A stretch of 64,000 nucleotides of DNA from CAYSUS01 sp964434165 (GTDB lineage Bacteria > Planctomycetota > Planctomycetia > Pirellulales > Thermoguttaceae), in the NCBI GenBank assembly GCA_964434165.1, contig CAYSUS010000007.1, forward strand, positions 53,800 through 117,799, in the 5' to 3' direction. Position 1 is the first letter of the stretch. Each line of letters starts with the position of its first letter. The translations under genes were made by a program, and so were the position numbers. This document shows positions 36,152 to 44,531 of this stretch, piece by piece. The notes beneath the pieces are model-generated. The model was not told the DNA's origin. It saw only the letters and a list, made by a program, of their open reading frames with translations, and made no database searches.

Positions 36152-39100
36152 ATGTGCCGATCCGGGGTAGCCGCGCTCGCGGCGTCGATCGTTTTCCTTG
36201 GGGCGACCGGCCCGGGCGCTGCGCAGATGGCCCGACCGGGCATGCTCCCCGCGCGCTCCGCGCGGCCGATCCACGACCCGCTCACCTCGGCCGAGATGCG
36301 GTCCGACGCCACGCTCCGCGACGTGGTGTTCATCGATCGCCGGCGCGGCTGGGCCGTGGGCGACCGCGGCACCATCTGGCACACGGCCGACGGCGGGCAG
36401 CACTGGGCGCTTCAGCGGTCGGGCGTCGATTGCCGGCTGGAGTCGGTGTGGTTCCTCGATGCCGAGCGGGGCTGGGCCGTGGGGGGCCGGGTCCATCCCT
36501 ACACGCACACGAGCGCGGGCGTGGTCCTTTTCACCCACGACGGCGGCGGAACCTGGGAGCAAGTGCGCAAGCCCCTGGTGCCCACGCTGGGGCGGGTGCG
36601 GATGTTCGACGAGCGCCGCGGATTCGCCGTGGGCGCGATCTCGGCCATGTACCCTTCCGGCGTGTTCTTTACCCGAAGCGGCGGCCGCACCTGGGAGCCT
36701 CTGCCCGGCGAGCGCACGCCCGGCTGGCTGGGCGGCGACTTCCTCGATCCCCTCAACGGCGCGGCCTGTGGGCGGGTGGGCGCGGTGGGCGTGATCCGCC
36801 ACGGGGGGATCGCCCCGGCGCAAACGCCGGGCCTGGGCCTGCGCGCGCTACGGCGGATCGAGCTGGTTCCGCCGGTGCACGGCTGGATGGTCGGCGACGG
36901 CGGCCTGGTCATGCGGACCGACGACCTGGGCGCCTCGTGGCAGAGCCCGCCCGGCGAGCTTCCGCCGGGCACCTTGCAGCAGTTCGACTTCCACGCCCTG
37001 GCCGTGCGCGGGGCCAGGGTCTGGGTGGCCGGCTCGCCCGGCACCGAGGTGCTGCATACCGAGAACGCCGGGCGGACGTGGACCGCCCTGGACACCGGGC
37101 AGACCGCGCCGATCCGCCAGCTCTACTTCATCGACGAGGCGCACGGCTGGGCCGTGGGGGCGCTGGGCACGATCCTGGCCACCGACGACGGCGGCCGCAC
37201 GTGGCGCCGGCAGCGGTGCGGCGGAACGCGCGCGGCCGTGCTCGGCGTGTTCGGCGATCCGAAGCGCGTGCCGCTGGAGCTGTTCGCCAAGCTCTCGGGC
37301 GACGAGGGCTACCTCGGCGTGGTCGACGTGGTGGGACGGCGCGACCTCGAAATACCCCAGCCCACCCGAGCGCATCCCTCGGAGCGCACCGACCGCGCCC
37401 TGGTGGCGGTGGGCGCGTGCGGCGCCGAGACGGCTTGGCGGTTCCCGCTCCGCCAGGACGGCATCGACCTGGACCCCGAGAGGATCGTCGATGCGTGGGA
37501 CCGGGCGAACGACGGCCGCGGCCTCGACCGGCTCGAGGCCCACCTGGTCCGGCAGATTCGCACCTGGCGCCCGGAGATCGTCGTGACCCACGACGCGAGC
37601 CCCCGCGGCGGCGATCCCCTGGGGCACGTGATCAACCAGGCCGTGCTCCAGGCCGTCGAGCGCGCGGCCGACGCCACGGCCCACGTCGATCAGCTCACCC
37701 AGGGCGGGCTGCGGCCGTGGCCGGTCAAGCGGGTTTTCGCCGCGGCCGGGCAAGGCGGCGGCGAGATCGAGCTGGCCACGGTCCAGCTTGCCCCGCGACT
37801 GCGCCGCTCGCTGGCCGACGCCGCCACGGAGCCCCGCGGCCTGCTGCAGACGCGGTTCGAGCCGAGCCCCGACCTGGTCACCTTCCGCCTGCTCACCGAC
37901 CGGCTCACCCAGAGCCGCCGGGCGCGGGGGTTCTTCGACGGGATCGTCCTCCAGCCCGGCGGCGAGGCCCGGCGCCTGCTCCCCGAGGCCCCGGCCGAAG
38001 GCGCGGACCTGCTCCAGCGCGTGGCGCAGCGGCGGCGTAACATGGAAGCGATTCTGGAGCGCACCGGGGACGACCCGCGCAGCGGAGCAGGGCTTCTGGC
38101 CCAGGCCGGGCAGCTCACCGACGGTCTCGATCCGGACGGGGCGGCGCAGGTGCTGTTCCAGCTCGGGCAGCGCTACTACCGCAGCGGGCAGTGGCCGCTG
38201 GCCGCCGAGGCCTTCGAGCTGCTCCTCCAGCGCTACCCGGACCACCCCACGGCCCAGCCGGCCCAGATCTGGCTCGTGCAGTACTTCGCCAGCGGCGAGG
38301 CCTCGTGGAGGGTGCATGGACGCAACCGGCGGACCAACGTGCAGGTCTCCACGATGGCCATCGACGACCAGGTGCTGGCCGAGCGGCCCCAGCGCGCGGC
38401 CGCCTTCGGCCGGAGTATCGAGGAGACCGACCCGGCCCTGTACCGCGAGCCGGCGGTGCGGTTCCCGCTTTGCGCGGCCGACCGCGCGCGGGGATTCGCC
38501 AAGGACGCCGAGCGGTTCCTTCTGTACCAGCGCCGCAGCGGCGCGCGCGACGCGTGGTGGGCGTGCGCCCAGGCCGAGCTGTGGCTGGAGCAGCCCGAGG
38601 GCGAGCCGCCCAAGCCGGTGGTCTTCTGCGCGCCGGCCTCGGCCAAACCGCACCTCGACGGGCGCCTGGACGAGCCGTTCTGGCAGCGCGCGCGGCCCGC
38701 CGCCCTGAGCAGCCCGCGGGGCGACGACGCAGCCTGGCCCGCCGAGGTCCGCCTGGGCTATGACGACGCGTTCCTGTACCTCGGCCTCCGCTGCCGCAGA
38801 GCGCAGGGGGTCGCGTACGAGGAAACCCCCGGGCCGCGCACCCGCGATGTGGACCTCGGCAGGCACGACCGTGTGGAGGTGCTGCTCGATACCGACCGCG
38901 ACTACGCGACCTGGTGGAAGCTGGTCATCGACCACCGCGGATGGACCGGCGAGAGCTGCTGGGGCGACAAGACCTGGGACCCCAAGTGGTTCGTGGCCGC
39001 CGGGGGCGACGCCGATTGGTGGACCGCGGAGGCGGCTATCCCCCTCGACCAGCTCACGGGTCGCTATCCCAAGTCGCCGACGGCCTGGGGGCTCGGTCTT

Positions 39101-39196
39101 CAGCGCATCGTGCCCGGGGCTGGCTTCCAGTCCTTCAGCCAGCCGGCCTCCACCTCGGTCATCCCCGAAGGCTTCGGGCTGCTGGTTTTCGACTGA
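36152..39196 (+). CDS. Mosaic protein: YCF48-like propeller, PIG-L-like, TPR-like, CBM9
   Basis: A 1014-residue exported protein; GGAGGTGG precedes the ATG and a signal peptide ends near AAQ at about residue 29. Residues about 45-360 are YCF48/BNR-type beta-propeller repeats (WAVGDRGTIWHTADGGQHW; GWAVGALGTILATDDGGRTW). Residues about 361-610 resemble PIG-L-type deacetylases: VVTHDASPRGGDPLGHVINQ matches the HPDH half of the metal site, but the N-terminal AHPDDE motif is not present, so activity is doubtful. Residues about 630-720 contain a TPR-like repeat (GQRYYRSGQWPLAAEAFELL). The C-terminal 190 residues are a CBM9-like domain (HLDGRLDEPFWQRA; RVEVLLDTDRDY). The combination points to a surface-associated glycan-binding protein. 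Confidence 0.78.
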   Translation: MCRSGVAALAASIVFLGATGPGAAQMARPGMLPARSARPIHDPLTSAEMRSDATLRDVVFIDRRRGWAVGDRGTIWHTADGGQHWALQRSGVDCRLESVWFLDAERGWAVGGRVHPYTHTSAGVVLFTHDGGGTWEQVRKPLVPTLGRVRMFDERRGFAVGAISAMYPSGVFFTRSGGRTWEPLPGERTPGWLGGDFLDPLNGAACGRVGAVGVIRHGGIAPAQTPGLGLRALRRIELVPPVHGWMVGDGGLVMRTDDLGASWQSPPGELPPGTLQQFDFHALAVRGARVWVAGSPGTEVLHTENAGRTWTALDTGQTAPIRQLYFIDEAHGWAVGALGTILATDDGGRTWRRQRCGGTRAAVLGVFGDPKRVPLELFAKLSGDEGYLGVVDVVGRRDLEIPQPTRAHPSERTDRALVAVGACGAETAWRFPLRQDGIDLDPERIVDAWDRANDGRGLDRLEAHLVRQIRTWRPEIVVTHDASPRGGDPLGHVINQAVLQAVERAADATAHVDQLTQGGLRPWPVKRVFAAAGQGGGEIELATVQLAPRLRRSLADAATEPRGLLQTRFEPSPDLVTFRLLTDRLTQSRRARGFFDGIVLQPGGEARRLLPEAPAEGADLLQRVAQRRRNMEAILERTGDDPRSGAGLLAQAGQLTDGLDPDGAAQVLFQLGQRYYRSGQWPLAAEAFELLLQRYPDHPTAQPAQIWLVQYFASGEASWRVHGRNRRTNVQVSTMAIDDQVLAERPQRAAAFGRSIEETDPALYREPAVRFPLCAADRARGFAKDAERFLLYQRRSGARDAWWACAQAELWLEQPEGEPPKPVVFCAPASAKPHLDGRLDEPFWQRARPAALSSPRGDDAAWPAEVRLGYDDAFLYLGLRCRRAQGVAYEETPGPRTRDVDLGRHDRVEVLLDTDRDYATWWKLVIDHRGWTGESCWGDKTWDPKWFVAAGGDADWWTAEAAIPLDQLTGRYPKSPTAWGLGLQRIVPGAGFQSFSQPASTSVIPEGFGLLVFD

Positions 39197-39324
39197 GCGG
39201 CGAGCCGGGGGCGAGGGGTGAGTGGGCGCGCGGCAGGTGGTCGGTGGGTGGCGGCGCCTGCCCGCATCACGATCCGGCCGACAAAAGGCTCAAGTCGGCG
39301 GCCCATCTGGCCGAATAAGTGATT

Positions 39325-39365
39325 GCCCCGCGTGGGGCGTTCGCGCCCACGAGGGGGCTCTTATT
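39325..39365 (+). terminator. Strong hairpin after the mosaic gene
   Basis: GCCCC at 39325 pairs with the GGGGC ending at 39358; inside lies GTGGG(G)CG closed by a TTCG loop and CGCCCAC. A T-rich TCTTATT follows. The stem and stable tetraloop fit an intrinsic terminator 130 bases after the mosaic gene and 80 bases before the glycosyltransferase. Confidence 0.55.
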
Positions 39366-39441
39366 CCCCGTCTTCCCATTCGTGCCGGATTGCCGACATC
39401 GTCTCCGGCTGGAGATCGCGCCGGCAGCGGAGCATCCAGCC

Positions 39442-40491
39442 ATGGCCACAGGGCCCGGATCTCCTCGCCTCCTCATCGCGCGGCTCAGTCACATGGGCGA
39501 CTGCGTGACCGCGCTGCCCCTGTTGACCGCGATCCGCAAGGCGTGGCCGCAGGCCTTCATCGGCTGGGTGGCCGAGCGCCCGGCCGACCAGTTTCTCCGC
39601 GACCACCCGCTGCTGGACTTCTTCCTCGGCCTTCGCCGCGGGTGGCTGAAGTCGCCCGAGCAGGTGCTGGCCGTGTGCCGGCGGCTCCGCGGGCAGCGGT
39701 TCCAGGTGACGCTCGATCCGCAGAGCCTCACCCGAAGCGCGGTGATCGGCTGGCTGTCGGGCGCGCGGATGCGGATCGGGCTGGCGCGGCCCCATGGTCG
39801 GGAAGCGGCCCCATGGCTCCACAACGTCCTCGTGCGACCGCGGCACGCGCACGTCGTCGCCCGCACCCTGGACCTTCTCGGTCCCTTGGGCGTCAGCTCG
39901 CCCCAGGCCGAATTCCACTATCCGCAGTCGCCCAGGGCGGAGGACGCGATGGACGCGTTTCTCCGCCGCGTGGGCGCGCGCGACGGATTCGCGCTGATCA
40001 ATCCCGGGGCGGGCTGGACCTCGCGACGGTGGCCCGCCGCGCGCTACGCCGAGGTGGCCCGGTACCTGGCCGCGGCGCACGCCCTGCCGAGCGTGGTCGC
40101 CTGGGCCGGGCCGCGCGAGCGCTTCTGGGCCGGCGAGATCTGCCGCGCGGGCGGCGCCGGGACCGTCGCCGCCCCGCCCACCGACCTGATGGAGCTGGCG
40201 GCCCTGCTGCGACGGGCGGCGTTCTACCTGGGCTCCGACACCGGCCCCATGCACGTGGCCGTGGCCGTGGGCACGCCGTGCATCTCCCTGCACGGGCCTA
40301 CGCGGCCCGAGGAGAGCGGCCCCTTCGGACCGATGCACATCGCGATTCAGCGATTCTTCCAGGACGGGACCCGCCGGGCGCGGCGCCAGGGCGACAACGC
40401 GGCCATGCGGGCGATCGACGCGGGGCTCGTCTGCCGGGCGTGCGACGAGATGCTTGCGCGGATCGCGCGGCGCGGCGCCGCGGCGGCGTGA
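39442..40491 (+). CDS. Family 9 glycosyltransferase (heptosyltransferase-like)
   Basis: A 349-residue protein of the ADP-heptose:LPS heptosyltransferase family. LLIARLSHMGDCVTALPLL at the N-terminus is the conserved acceptor-side block. LINPGAGWTSRRWPAARYAE and LGSDTGPMHVAVAVGTPCIS are the nucleotide-sugar-side blocks. No membrane helices are evident, as expected for a peripheral cytoplasmic enzyme. It probably transfers a sugar to lipopolysaccharide core or a related glycan; the donor is not predictable. The ATG at 39442 matches the family N-terminus; the open frame upstream is not protein-like. No other LPS genes adjoin it. Confidence 0.88.
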   Translation: MATGPGSPRLLIARLSHMGDCVTALPLLTAIRKAWPQAFIGWVAERPADQFLRDHPLLDFFLGLRRGWLKSPEQVLAVCRRLRGQRFQVTLDPQSLTRSAVIGWLSGARMRIGLARPHGREAAPWLHNVLVRPRHAHVVARTLDLLGPLGVSSPQAEFHYPQSPRAEDAMDAFLRRVGARDGFALINPGAGWTSRRWPAARYAEVARYLAAAHALPSVVAWAGPRERFWAGEICRAGGAGTVAAPPTDLMELAALLRRAAFYLGSDTGPMHVAVAVGTPCISLHGPTRPEESGPFGPMHIAIQRFFQDGTRRARRQGDNAAMRAIDAGLVCRACDEMLARIARRGAAAA

Positions 40492-40648
40492 GGCGGGGTC
40501 CGATTCTTCTGGCTCCCCGGCAGTCGGGCCGCAGGGATGCTCGCGGGGAAGCGCGCCGCCGCGCGGAGGGTGGGAACGCGACGGGCCGATCGCCGCAGCA
40601 AGTCACCTCCAAATGGCCGCACAGCATCCCGGAATCACGCAAGGCGAT

Positions 40649-41464
40649 CTAGACGCGGCGGCGGATCGCCAGGCCGGCCACGGCCGCGCCGCCCAGCAGG
40701 AGCAGGATCATGGAGGCGGGCTCGGGGACCGTCGAGGAGACGTCGTCGAAGGTCCCGCGGAGCGGGGCAAAAAGCGAATTGCCCTGGTATGTCCCTTCGG
40801 ACGCCGCGGCCACGACCACGCCCGACAGGCCGCTGGTCAGGGTGGAATCGTTCGCCGCGACTTCCGCCAGAAGGTTGCCGCCCGGCGCGTCGTACGCGCG
40901 GCCGATCAGGGTCGAGCCGTCGAGGCCGAACCAGAGATAGACGCTCGCGTCGGGGGCCAGCCCGGGAATGTCTGCGGCCGCCAGCTCGCTCTGGTTCTGT
41001 CCCTGCGCCAGGGTCAGGTCCAGCGACTGGGCGACCAGGTCAACCGTCAAGGCATACGCCGAGACCGTCGCAGGTTGGGCCCTGGCGACCAGGCCGATCT
41101 CCCAGTTGACGGGGATGTTGTTGTTCTGCCAGTCCGCGTTGCTTTCGCCGAGGGGATTGATGGTGCCGGCCACGCGCACGTGGTCGAAGACCTCGTCGGT
41201 GACGAACCCGAAGCCCAGCGCGGCTCCGCCCGCCGCAGCGGTCGTCGGGTCGGTCAGCTCCAGCACGTCGCCGGCCGTGCCGGCGGTGAAGGTGGCGCTG
41301 GACCCGCTGAAGTCGCCCTTGAGATTGCTGAACTCCCAGCTCAAGTTGGGATTCAGCCCGCCGTTGAAGTCGTCGCTCCAATCGGCGGCGGCCGGCGACA
41401 ACGAGAACAAGGCGGTGCACACGGCAGCCAACGACATGACGGCGATCGACCTGGAGAGATGCAT
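40649..41464 (-). CDS. PEP-CTERM secreted protein
   Basis: A 271-residue exported protein. AGGAGCGG precedes the ATG at 41464, and a signal peptide ends around AAA at residue 27. The body is one beta-rich, Asp/Asn/Gly-rich domain opening with DWSDDFNGGLNPNLSWEF, reminiscent of LamG-like jelly-roll modules. The C-terminus VPEPASMILLLLGGAAVAG followed by RRRV is a standard PEP-CTERM sorting signal. Its binding partner is unknown. It stands alone between the glycosyltransferase (convergent) and a divergent pilin-like gene. Confidence 0.85.
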   Translation of the reverse strand: MHLSRSIAVMSLAAVCTALFSLSPAAADWSDDFNGGLNPNLSWEFSNLKGDFSGSSATFTAGTAGDVLELTDPTTAAAGGAALGFGFVTDEVFDHVRVAGTINPLGESNADWQNNNIPVNWEIGLVARAQPATVSAYALTVDLVAQSLDLTLAQGQNQSELAAADIPGLAPDASVYLWFGLDGSTLIGRAYDAPGGNLLAEVAANDSTLTSGLSGVVVAAASEGTYQGNSLFAPLRGTFDDVSSTVPEPASMILLLLGGAAVAGLAIRRRV

Positions 41465-41946
41465 CGCTCCGCTCCTGAAAGGGCTGTGAAGCACGGTGCC
41501 GAACCAAGCAGCAGCGGCCCCGGAACTCGCCCCCCCCAGCGTCGAATTCGCGGGCTCGCCGGAAACAGCGAACCAACATCAGCACCGCGATTATAATCAC
41601 CGTCAAGGCGGGAGGAAGCCCCCAGCCCCCGTTTTCTCGATACTTCTGGTTCAAAGACGTGTCACGGGCCGTGTCCCCCACTGTCGGGCTGTATGGTCTC
41701 CGTTCAGGCAGACCACCCGGCGCGCGGAAATCCCGCTACGGCCGGGCTTTGGAGCGAAACTGGTTGACAGGCAAGGGGGTTGGGGGTCGAATGTAGGAAG
41801 AGCCGAGGGGCGACGCGCGGTCGCATGCGCCGGGCCGCCGCCCCGTGTTGCGGCATTTCCCCGCCCGGCATTCGTCGGGCGCCAGGCACGGGCCAGCCTT
41901 GTGAGGGCGAGGTGCGCTGTACGTACGTGATAACAGGAGCCCCACG
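41465..41946. other. 482-base divergent intergenic region
   Basis: No gene is supported. ATTATAAT at 41590-41597 reads as a -10-like box on both strands. TTGACA at 41764-41769 (plus) is a perfect -35 hexamer but has no matching -10 at 16-18 bases. The region serves the PEP-CTERM gene on one side and the pilin-like gene on the other. Confidence 0.35.
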
Positions 41947-43284
41947 ATGACACGCCTCGTTCGCGGTCCGGTCGCCGCCCCTGCCGCCAGGCGCGGCTTC
42001 ACGCTGGTGGAAATGCTCGTGGCCACCACGCTGACCCTCATCATGATGTTCGCCGCGGTGCAGGTCTTCGGCCTGGTCGGCGACAGCGTCAACGACTCGC
42101 GGGCCACGCTGGAGATGAGCGAGCGGCTCCGCGCCACCGCGCGGCGCCTGCAGATGGACCTGGAGGGCGTGACGGTGACCATGCTCCCGCCGCGCTCGCC
42201 GGGCGGCGACGAGGGGTATTTCGAGATCGTCGAGGGCGCGGCGCGCGAGACGGTTACCGCGGCCGCGCACGTCATGCCGCTGTACGGAGCCAGCGGGCTG
42301 GCCACCGACTCGGAGACCTCGGACACGCCCCCGCGCGACACGACGGTCATCGACTTCGACGACATCCTCATGTTCACCACGCGGAGCACGGACCGGCCGT
42401 TCGTCGGCCGACTCAACGCGACGACCACGGCCGAGTCGCGCCTGGCCGAGGTGGCCTGGTTCGTTCGGGGCGGGCGGCTCTATCGCCGCGTGCTGCTCGT
42501 GCTGCCCAACGCGACTAACCTGCCGGGCGCCGTGGGCTACTACGCCAACTCCGACGTCTCGGCCCGGTATGATGCGACGCTTGGCGTGGTGGCCAACACC
42601 CTGGGCGATCTGACCAAGCGGGAGAACCGCTACGCCCATCCGGCAAAGACGGGCTCGACTTACCCCTGGGACGTGCGCTGGTGGGGCAACGATTACGTGT
42701 CCAGCACCTTCTACGGCAACGGGCTGCCCACGCTGGGCGAGACCTCCAACGGAACCTGGACGCTTGGGGCCCAGGCGCCCGGCACGCCGCCGGCCGCGCC
42801 CAACCAGATCGACTTCTGGATGGATCCCCAACCGGAGGAGGGCACGCTGGCGTCGGTGGCCACAAGCAAGCGCGTTTACGAGGACGTGATCCTCGACCAC
42901 GTGATCGGCTTTGACATCAAGGTCTGGGACCCGCACGCCCCGCTCGTGGGCCGCAGCGGCTCCCAGGTGGGCCTGGGCGCCTACGTCGATCTGGGTGGGC
43001 CCGGTGCGGTGGATTTCGCCACGCCGGATTCCAAGTCGCAGCTCATCGGCACGTACGACACCGGCTCGGACCACTACGAGTACGACGCGTCGTACGGGAA
43101 CAACCGGATCGCCAACGGCTTCGACGACGACAGCGACGGCGTCGTGGATGACGTGGGACCGGACGGCGAGAACGTGACGTCGCCGCCCTACTGGCTCCCG
43201 CTTCGCGGCATCCAGATCCGCATCCGCGTGTTCGAGCCCGACAGCCGGCAGGTCCGCGAGGTGACCCTGGTGCAGGACTTCTGA
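41947..43284 (+). CDS. Prepilin-type protein (PilW/GspJ-like N-terminus)
   Basis: A 445-residue protein. AGGAG precedes the ATG. The leader is RRGFTLVEMLVATTLTLIMM with Gly at -1 and Glu at +5, so prepilin peptidase should process it. The following block SVNDSRATLEMSERLRATAR and DLEGVTVTM resembles minor pseudopilins of the PilW/GspJ type, but the protein is roughly twice their length. The middle holds extended loops (DDDSDGVVDD resembles a calcium-binding stretch), and it ends in a short IQIRIRVFEPDSRQVREVTL block typical of these proteins. It is probably co-transcribed with the next gene (39-base gap). Confidence 0.8.
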   Translation: MTRLVRGPVAAPAARRGFTLVEMLVATTLTLIMMFAAVQVFGLVGDSVNDSRATLEMSERLRATARRLQMDLEGVTVTMLPPRSPGGDEGYFEIVEGAARETVTAAAHVMPLYGASGLATDSETSDTPPRDTTVIDFDDILMFTTRSTDRPFVGRLNATTTAESRLAEVAWFVRGGRLYRRVLLVLPNATNLPGAVGYYANSDVSARYDATLGVVANTLGDLTKRENRYAHPAKTGSTYPWDVRWWGNDYVSSTFYGNGLPTLGETSNGTWTLGAQAPGTPPAAPNQIDFWMDPQPEEGTLASVATSKRVYEDVILDHVIGFDIKVWDPHAPLVGRSGSQVGLGAYVDLGGPGAVDFATPDSKSQLIGTYDTGSDHYEYDASYGNNRIANGFDDDSDGVVDDVGPDGENVTSPPYWLPLRGIQIRIRVFEPDSRQVREVTLVQDF

Positions 43285-43323
43285 GCCCGCAGGCCCGCGC
43301 ATTTCCCGCCATCGGCAGTTGCC

Positions 43324-44520
43324 ATGCACCTTCCCCTCCCGCGCTGGTTGAAGGGCAGTACCGCACTCGCCATGCTGCTCGCCACCCCATGGCTCGCGCC
43401 GGCGGTGGCTTCGGAATTGGCGGAGGAACCCCAGCGGCCGGTCCGGCTGAAACAGGTTCGCGTTCTGGTATATGGGTACACTCAGGAATTGCGGGTGCCG
43501 GACGGACCGTTTGGCGCGTACCGCGAGCCTGGCGGAAAAGGGCCGTCGCTCTACGCCTCGTGCGACGTGGCCATCATGCGCACGATCATGGGTGAGGACT
43601 TGAAGGAGTCGCTCACCGAGGCCGAGCGCCGGGCGTGGATCGACCACATCAACTCCTTCGCCCGGGAGGACGGGACCTACGCCCGCTACCGCGGCCACTC
43701 CCACGAGCACGCCAACGGGATGGTCATCGGCGCGCTGGGCGTGCTCGGAGGGCGGCAGAGGCATCCGGTGCGCCTGTACGACGCCTTCGACACGCCCGAG
43801 GAGGTGGGCCCGTGGCTGGAGCGGATCGACTGGCGCAAGCAGTGGAGCGGCTCGCACCTGTTCTGGGGCGGCATGCACTGCTACAGCACCAGCCGCCGCG
43901 CCAGTCCCGCGTGGCGCGACGCGGTCTTCACCTGGCTCGACGCGAATCTTGATCCGCGAACCGGCTGGTGGCGCAAGGGCGTCGCGCATGCCAGCCCCCT
44001 GGAGCCGCTGGGCGGGGCGGCCCACATCTGGCCCATGTACCAGCACCACGATCGGCGCTTCCCCTATCCGGAGCGGGTGATCGACAGCATCCTCGCCCTG
44101 CAGAAGCCCGACGGGAGCTGGCTGAGCTACGGCAACTACATGGAGCTTGACGCCCTGTACGGCCTGTGCATGATGCGCGCGCTGGCGCCGGAGCACCGCC
44201 GCGAGGAGGTCCTTGGGGCCGCGCGGCGGCACGGCCGCGGGCTCGCCGCGCGGTGGCCGCAGATCCTCCGCCGCAAGCCGACCCTCCACGCGCTGCTGGG
44301 GACCGTGGGCGCCTTCGGGCTGCTCAACCAGATGCTGCCGGAGACCTATCGCGACAACGTCCGCTGGACCGACATCTTCAGCGACCGGCGGCTGTATCAG
44401 ACGTCGGCAGTGGCGGTGGGGGGAAAAGGGGTCGGGACCGTTTTGCCGGCACGGCCCGAAGGGTGCTTCGCACAAAAGGGTCCCGACCCGAGGACCTTTT
44501 TTAGGACCGGCTGCGACTGA
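43324..44520 (+). CDS. Secreted toroid-like protein with repeat-derived C-terminus
   Basis: A 398-residue protein with a signal peptide of about 29 residues (to VAS). The body (about residues 60-330) is helical with repeated W, H and Y positions, such as FWGGMHCYSTSRRASPAWRD and ILALQKPDGSWLSYGNY. The QKPDGSW phrase is typical of alpha/alpha-toroid folds (prenyltransferase/squalene-cyclase-like repeats), but no catalytic DxDD motif is seen. The last 30 or so residues (VGTVLPARPEGCFAQKGPDP) are encoded by the dispersed palindromic repeat at 44427-44489, so the natural C-terminus has probably been replaced. It follows the pilin-like gene by 39 bases and is convergent with the S41 protease gene. 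Confidence 0.65.
   Translation: MHLPLPRWLKGSTALAMLLATPWLAPAVASELAEEPQRPVRLKQVRVLVYGYTQELRVPDGPFGAYREPGGKGPSLYASCDVAIMRTIMGEDLKESLTEAERRAWIDHINSFAREDGTYARYRGHSHEHANGMVIGALGVLGGRQRHPVRLYDAFDTPEEVGPWLERIDWRKQWSGSHLFWGGMHCYSTSRRASPAWRDAVFTWLDANLDPRTGWWRKGVAHASPLEPLGGAAHIWPMYQHHDRRFPYPERVIDSILALQKPDGSWLSYGNYMELDALYGLCMMRALAPEHRREEVLGAARRHGRGLAARWPQILRRKPTLHALLGTVGAFGLLNQMLPETYRDNVRWTDIFSDRRLYQTSAVAVGGKGVGTVLPARPEGCFAQKGPDPRTFFRTGCD
44427..44489. repeat. Dispersed palindromic repeat, copy 2
   Basis: Inverted copy of the element at 15507. AGGGGTCGGGACC (44427-44439) and GGGTCCCGACCC (44478-44489) form the stem. The segment 44452-44488 matches 15510-15547 on the other strand except for one missing base. 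Here the repeat lies inside the 3' end of a coding region, and a run of Ts (about 44497-44502) follows, so it may act as a terminator for the plus-strand gene. Confidence 0.75.
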
Positions 44521-44531
44521 GGACTGCAAGG

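Noticed and set aside
41764..41769. TTGACA as a promoter for the pilin-like gene
   Set aside because: No -10 at a workable distance.
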